8,146 bases of DNA, taken from positions 23,278-31,423 of the forward strand of contig MHFD01000012.1 in NCBI GenBank assembly GCA_001804045.1, given 5' to 3'. Position 1 is the first letter of the stretch. Every line of letters starts with the position of its first letter. This DNA is from Omnitrophica bacterium RBG_13_46_9 (lineage in GTDB: Bacteria > Omnitrophota > Gorgyraeia > JABMRN01 > RBG-13-46-9). Below the pieces are notes generated by a model. It saw only the letters and a program-made list of their open reading frames with translations, was not told where the DNA came from and did not search any database. Positions 4,493 through 8,146 of this stretch are shown here, piece after piece. The translations under genes and the position numbers were made by a program.

Positions 4493-4963
4493 ATGAAAAT
4501 CATGGATTTTTTAAGCAAAAAAGCGGTAAAAGTTGATTTGCAAGCGAGGGACAAAGAGGGGGTCATTAAAGAATTAGTAGATCTTATTATAAACACAGGG
4601 GAAGTAAAGCCCAAGGACAGGGATTCCTTGATCAAGATACTTCTTGACCGGGAATCATTGGGCTCCACGGGAATAGGCCAGGGCATCGGGATTCCCCACG
4701 GCAAGTCTCCTTGCGTCAAAAGCCTTACAGGCGCGGTAGGCATATCTAAACAAGGCGTGAATTTCGACTCGTTAGACGGGGAGCCTGCGTATATTTTCTT
4801 TTTACTGTTGGCACCGCAGGAATCGGCGGGGCCGCATTTGAAGGCACTGGCGCGTATATCACGGCTTTTAAAAGATAAATATTTCCGGGATATGTTAAGA
4901 AGCGTAAATACCGAAAGGGAATTAATCAATATTATTGTCAAAGAGGATCAGAAGAAACACTAA
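4493..4963 (+). CDS. PTS EIIA component, fructose/nitrogen (PtsN-like) type
   Basis: The 156-residue protein has the length and motifs of a single EIIA domain of the mannitol/fructose/PtsN family. His69 in GIGIPHGK is the expected phosphorylation site, preceded by the typical LLDRESLGSTGIGQG. Farther on, FLLLAP (about 103-108) and the conserved His in GPHLKALARISRLL are present. Such cytoplasmic proteins accept phosphate from HPr and either pass it to a sugar permease or, in PtsN-type members, act as regulators. No EIIB or EIIC is fused or adjacent in this window, which favours a regulatory role, but that is inference. It is followed by yvcK after 132 bp. The start is supported by the AGGAGG site. 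Whether it is PtsN itself or a fructose-type EIIA cannot be settled here. Confidence 0.9.
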   Translation: MKIMDFLSKKAVKVDLQARDKEGVIKELVDLIINTGEVKPKDRDSLIKILLDRESLGSTGIGQGIGIPHGKSPCVKSLTGAVGISKQGVNFDSLDGEPAYIFFLLLAPQESAGPHLKALARISRLLKDKYFRDMLRSVNTERELINIIVKEDQKKH

Positions 4964-4972
4964 TAGTATGAG

Positions 4973-5068
4973 GTGAAATTCAGGATCCGTAAAAATCCGA
5001 AAAAAGTCAAAATGGCCAAGGCCCGAGGCGATAAAGTTCGTTTCGAATATTTGTATCCAGGATCTTGA
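4973..5068 (+). CDS. Possible 31-residue basic small ORF
   Basis: GTG 4973 opens a 31-codon frame ending at TGA 5066. The product is Lys/Arg-rich (KFRIRKNPKKVKMAKARGDK) and ends FEYLYPGS. No good ribosome binding site precedes it and I recognise no family. It fills most of the gap between the EIIA gene and yvcK and lies in the same frame as yvcK, with stops TGA 5066 and TAA 5072 between them. It could equally be untranslated leader. Confidence 0.25.
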   Translation: MKFRIRKNPKKVKMAKARGDKVRFEYLYPGS

Positions 5069-5095
5069 ATTTAAAGTCAGTATTTTAAGGAAGCT

Positions 5096-6328
5096 ATGCG
5101 GAAATTGAAGTGGCTATATCCGGGTATGTTCATCAAACGGTGGATATTTCTGACCACCATAGGAATCGTTCTTGTAGCTATGGGATTTGCCATGGTTATT
5201 TCCGAGAGGACACCTCAGAATAAGACATTCGCCGGTATTATCGTAATTTTCGGCGGACTTATAGTTATAACAGGTGTGACCAGGATAATAAAATCATTTG
5301 TGGTGGTATTTTTGCCGGAGCGCGAAGAAGAACTTGTAGATAGGATATACCAGAGGAGGATTCTCAAGAAGGGATCGCGGATCGTTGCTATTGGAGGAGG
5401 GACAGGCTTATCGACCCTTCTGCACGGGCTTAAAGAATACACAAGTAATATAACAGCCGTTGTTACGGTCGCGGACGATGGCGGCTCAAGCGGTCGGCTC
5501 AGAGAAGAGATGAATATATTGCCTCCCGGGGATATAAGAAACTGCCTTGTCGCTTTAGCGGATACAGAGCCCCTTATGGAGAAGCTGTTCCAGTTCCGGT
5601 TCGATGATGGAAAGGATCTCAAAGGGCACAGTTTTGGAAATTTGTTCATAACTGCTTTGTCAAAGGTTACGGGTGATTTTGAACAGGCCATAAAAGCGTC
5701 AAGCAAGGTCCTGGCCATACGCGGAAGCGTTGTCCCGGCGACCTTGAATAAAGTTGTCCTGAAAGCCATACATAAGAACGGCACGGAAACGATCGGGGAA
5801 AGCAAGATACCCCAAAACGAGTCTCCTATCGAGAAGATGTATATAACGCCCGAAGATACGAGACCCACCGTAGAGTCGTTAGAGGCGATAAAGCACGCCC
5901 ATGCAATAGTCCTGGGGCCCGGCAGTCTATATACCAGCGTTATGCCTAATCTTCTCATAGACGGTATGTCTGAGGCTATCAAGCAATCCAGGGCTATAAA
6001 AATTTACGTGTGCAATGTCATGACCCAAAAGGGCGAGACGGATAAGTACAAAGTTTCAGACCATATAAATAGCATAATAAACCACGCCGGCAATGGTATT
6101 ATAAATTACTGTATAGTGAACACAGGCAAGGTCCCGCCTAAGCTGTTGGAAAAATACGAGGAACAGAACGCCTATCCCGTCATAATTGATGAGGAGAGAA
6201 TAAGGGAATTGGGCTGCAGGGTCGTAAAGGCGAATGTCATCGACACCAAAGATCTTGTACGCCACGATTCATATAAGCTCGCCAGGATTATCATCGATTT
6301 GATATCGTCAGTCCGGAAGTATGGCTGA
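5096..6328 (+). CDS. yvcK: YvcK family (CofD-like) gluconeogenesis factor with N-terminal membrane segments
   Basis: The 410-residue protein carries two hydrophobic segments at about 15-35 and 46-73, then a soluble YvcK domain from about 94. Family motifs are intact: GGGTGLSTLL (from 100), ADDGGSSGRLR (126-136), PPGDIRNCLVALA (from 143), GHSFGNLFITAL (from 177) and GPGSLYTSVMPNLL (from 274). YvcK of Bacillus subtilis binds UDP-GlcNAc and is needed for growth on gluconeogenic carbon and normal envelope synthesis; it is related to CofD 2-phospho-L-lactate transferase but is not known to do that reaction. The classic Bacillus protein is shorter and lacks the two N-terminal membrane spans, so this form should be held at the inner membrane facing the cytoplasm. 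AAGG lies five bases before ATG 5096; Met11 is an alternative start with no ribosome site. The PTS EIIA gene is just upstream. Confidence 0.92.
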   Translation: MRKLKWLYPGMFIKRWIFLTTIGIVLVAMGFAMVISERTPQNKTFAGIIVIFGGLIVITGVTRIIKSFVVVFLPEREEELVDRIYQRRILKKGSRIVAIGGGTGLSTLLHGLKEYTSNITAVVTVADDGGSSGRLREEMNILPPGDIRNCLVALADTEPLMEKLFQFRFDDGKDLKGHSFGNLFITALSKVTGDFEQAIKASSKVLAIRGSVVPATLNKVVLKAIHKNGTETIGESKIPQNESPIEKMYITPEDTRPTVESLEAIKHAHAIVLGPGSLYTSVMPNLLIDGMSEAIKQSRAIKIYVCNVMTQKGETDKYKVSDHINSIINHAGNGIINYCIVNTGKVPPKLLEKYEEQNAYPVIIDEERIRELGCRVVKANVIDTKDLVRHDSYKLARIIIDLISSVRKYG

Positions 6329-6331
6329 TGT

Positions 6332-6376
6332 ATGGGCGTGGCATTTAGAGAAAAAGTTAAAATCGTAAATCCGTGA
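6332..6376 (+). pseudogene. Possible relic of an HPr (ptsH) N-terminus
   Basis: Three bases after the yvcK stop, ATG 6332 opens MGVAFREKVKIVNP and then TGA (6374-6376). This closely matches how HPr proteins begin ('..kkv.ivN..GLHARPA'), with the break falling just before the expected GLHARPA phosphorylation motif. No HPr-like residues were found in any + frame of the following 66 bp; that DNA has an AGGCGAAGGCAAGCCGAGGG stretch that looks repeat-like. The PTS and YvcK setting makes an HPr gene plausible, but 14 residues is weak evidence and coincidence is possible. Confidence 0.3.
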
Positions 6377-6442
6377 TGCTTCCAAGAGAGAGGCGAAGGC
6401 AAGCCGAGGGTTGAGGCTGCGTACAACTTAGCTAAACCGAAT

Positions 6443-8146
6443 ATGAGAAAAATAAATTTTTTAATGTGCCTGCATTGCCACCAACCTGCAGACAATTTCG
6501 AAAGGACCTTTGAAGGTGCTTATAACAGGTCATATGAACCCTTTGTGGCTGTCCTGGAGAGGCACCCTGAGATAAAAATATCCATTCATTATTCAGGCTC
6601 GATCCTCGAGTGGCTTGTTAAAAATAAGCCGGATTTTGTGGACAGGATAAAGAAACTCTTAAATGAAGGTCGGGTGGAGATTATTTCCGGAGGATATTTC
6701 GAGCCGATATTGCCTATGATTCCGCCCAGAGACGCCAAAGGGCAGATAGAGATGTTAGACCGTTTGATAGAAACGCGTTTTCGTTCAAGCGCACGCGGGA
6801 TCTGGATTGCTGAGAGGGTATGGGATCCGAGGATTGTCCCCTCGATTTTTAGCGGCTTGAACGCCAGATACGCCGTCTTGGATGATTTTCACCTGAGGCA
6901 GGCCGGCGTAAAAGATGAGGATGTCTTTGGTTACTATTCCGTAAGAGGCGCCAATAATTTTTTTATTTTCGCCTCTGTTAAAAAACTGCGATACGCGATG
7001 CCCTTTAGGGAACCGGAGGTTACGGTAGATTTTCTTAAAAGCCTCTCGGAAAATCCGCGCGCGCGTTGTGTGACATTTGCGGATGACGGCGAGAAGTTTG
7101 GATTTTGGCCCTATACCTATGACTGGGTCTATAAAAGAGGGTGGCTTGAAAATTTTTTCACAAAAATAGAAAAAAATGACTGGATAAAAACATTGACTTT
7201 TACCGAGGCGCTTCGGGAGACAGAGTGCCTGGGGGAAGTGGATGTTCCGCGCTCAAGCTACGATGAAATGGTCCAGTGGTCCGGCGGAGATTTCGACAAT
7301 TTTTTTAAGAAATATCCCGAATCGGATCTGATGAGAAGAAGGATGCTTTATGTAAGCAGGATGCTGGAAGAGCGCGAGGCGGTAATCGCCGAAAAAGCCG
7401 TCCCGCGCGACGAAGAAGGGCTTATTCAGGCCCTTGAAGAGGCAAGGAAGGAAGTCTATAAATCCCAATCCAACTGTGCGTATTGGCACGGCGTCTTTAG
7501 CGGCGTTTATGCGAGTTATCTGCGCCAGGGGATATATAAGCACATTATAAAAGCGGATGATCTCCTCAGGGAAAAGGTTGCTGATGAGGAAATAGAGATG
7601 ATAGATCTTTCCGACCCAGGAGAGAAGACGTGCTCCTCGGACTCAAAAAACGAATCCGGTCCCGGCGGAGCCTGTGGGAAGAAGAGCATTATCTGCGCCA
7701 GAAATAAATTTCTCACCCTATTTTTAGATCCTGATTACGCGGGGACTATCTTCGAAATAGATTATAAACCCATCCCATTTAATCTGGTAAATACCATGTC
7801 TCGGCGTTTCGAGCCGTATCACAATATCCTGAAGCGTAGGAATAAAATCGATATGGAAAGGTTGGGGGGAGAGGTAAAGAAAGATCAGATTATAGATTTA
7901 TACGAAATATTGGGCGTAAAGGAGCGAAAGCCGATACGATTTCTGAGTTATGATTCCTATAGGAAGTTTTCTCTTATTTGCCACGCCATGAGTCCCAAGA
8001 CATCTTTTGCGGCATTTACAAGGTCCGCTCACGCGGATTTAAGCGAAGGGTCTTTGTTAGGGTCATACAATCACGAGGTTAAGGATGAAAAAGACAGACT
8101 GGTTATAAATCTCCAGAGAGACGCCACCGTACGCCTTATATCCGGC
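6443..8146 (+). CDS. GH57 family 4-alpha-glucanotransferase / alpha-amylase (3' end outside window)
   Basis: The frame stays open to the window end, giving 568 residues of a protein whose relatives are usually about 650-700. The N-terminal GH57 barrel shows FLMCLHCHQP with His11 and His13, SGGYFEPILPMIPPRD (from 82), WIAERVWDP with Glu124 as the expected nucleophile, and FADDGEKFGFWP with Asp214 or 215 as the expected acid/base; these positions match closely those of the Thermococcus litoralis enzyme. A middle helical region includes NCAYWHGVFSGVY (from 344), and a C-terminal beta domain starts near 415 (GTIFEIDYKPIPFNL). Such enzymes transfer or hydrolyse alpha-1,4-glucan chains in starch or glycogen use. 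A Ser/Gly/Cys-rich stretch at about 391-413 looks like a loose linker. Met1 is chosen because family members begin right before this motif; no clear ribosome binding site precedes it, which is odd. Confidence 0.9.
   Translation, partial: MRKINFLMCLHCHQPADNFERTFEGAYNRSYEPFVAVLERHPEIKISIHYSGSILEWLVKNKPDFVDRIKKLLNEGRVEIISGGYFEPILPMIPPRDAKGQIEMLDRLIETRFRSSARGIWIAERVWDPRIVPSIFSGLNARYAVLDDFHLRQAGVKDEDVFGYYSVRGANNFFIFASVKKLRYAMPFREPEVTVDFLKSLSENPRARCVTFADDGEKFGFWPYTYDWVYKRGWLENFFTKIEKNDWIKTLTFTEALRETECLGEVDVPRSSYDEMVQWSGGDFDNFFKKYPESDLMRRRMLYVSRMLEEREAVIAEKAVPRDEEGLIQALEEARKEVYKSQSNCAYWHGVFSGVYASYLRQGIYKHIIKADDLLREKVADEEIEMIDLSDPGEKTCSSDSKNESGPGGACGKKSIICARNKFLTLFLDPDYAGTIFEIDYKPIPFNLVNTMSRRFEPYHNILKRRNKIDMERLGGEVKKDQIIDLYEILGVKERKPIRFLSYDSYRKFSLICHAMSPKTSFAAFTRSAHADLSEGSLLGSYNHEVKDEKDRLVINLQRDATVRLISG

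Noticed and set aside
5048..5125. Small ORF end (LYPGS) as a duplicated start of YvcK (LYPGM)
   Set aside because: Only four residues match and the surrounding sequence does not align; two stops separate the frames.
5215..5982. 255-codon minus-strand frame opposite yvcK
   Set aside because: It is the shadow of a gene whose + strand product has all family motifs.

Overview
The window looks like part of a chromosome from an uncultured, Gram-negative-type bacterium. The order PTS EIIA, membrane-anchored YvcK, GH57 glucanotransferase, together with intergenic DNA full of short snap-back repeats, reminds me of Omnitrophota-like candidate phyla. That assignment is an inference from recall, not a search, and nothing in the window fixes the taxonomy. 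All genes identified with any confidence are on the + strand, and TGA is used as a stop.

Layout: (1) 1-2570 holds the 3' end of a gene whose product looks like an OB-fold protein, overlapping by 4 bp a 775-residue membrane-anchored arylsulfotransferase-like protein built of two tandem halves. (2) 2571-3576 is a tRNA cluster, Leu(UAG), Lys(CUU), Gly(GCC). Two of the three tRNA genes have one end duplicated on the far side of a short, GC-rich, hairpin-rich insert: the 3' end of tRNA-Leu recurs 259 bp downstream, and the 5' end of tRNA-Lys recurs 218 bp upstream, directly behind the likely original promoter. (3) 3577-4478 is about 0.9 kb with no convincing gene. It is packed with hairpins and snap-back repeats, including a two-copy hairpin family whose stems differ but still pair, and inverted repeats whose arms are made of degenerate short-period repeats. 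(4) 4493-8146 is a carbon-metabolism and regulation block: PTS EIIA of the fructose/nitrogen type, YvcK with two N-terminal membrane segments, a possible 14-codon relic of an HPr gene, and a GH57 4-alpha-glucanotransferase or alpha-amylase cut off by the window end.

The last block makes sense as a unit. EIIA senses phosphotransfer state, YvcK homologues support gluconeogenic growth and cell-envelope synthesis, and GH57 enzymes remodel alpha-glucans such as glycogen. An HPr would be the expected phosphodonor for the EIIA, so its apparent loss or truncation between yvcK and the GH57 gene is worth checking. The most unusual parts of the window are the tRNA-end duplications and the dense field of structured repeats, not the protein genes.
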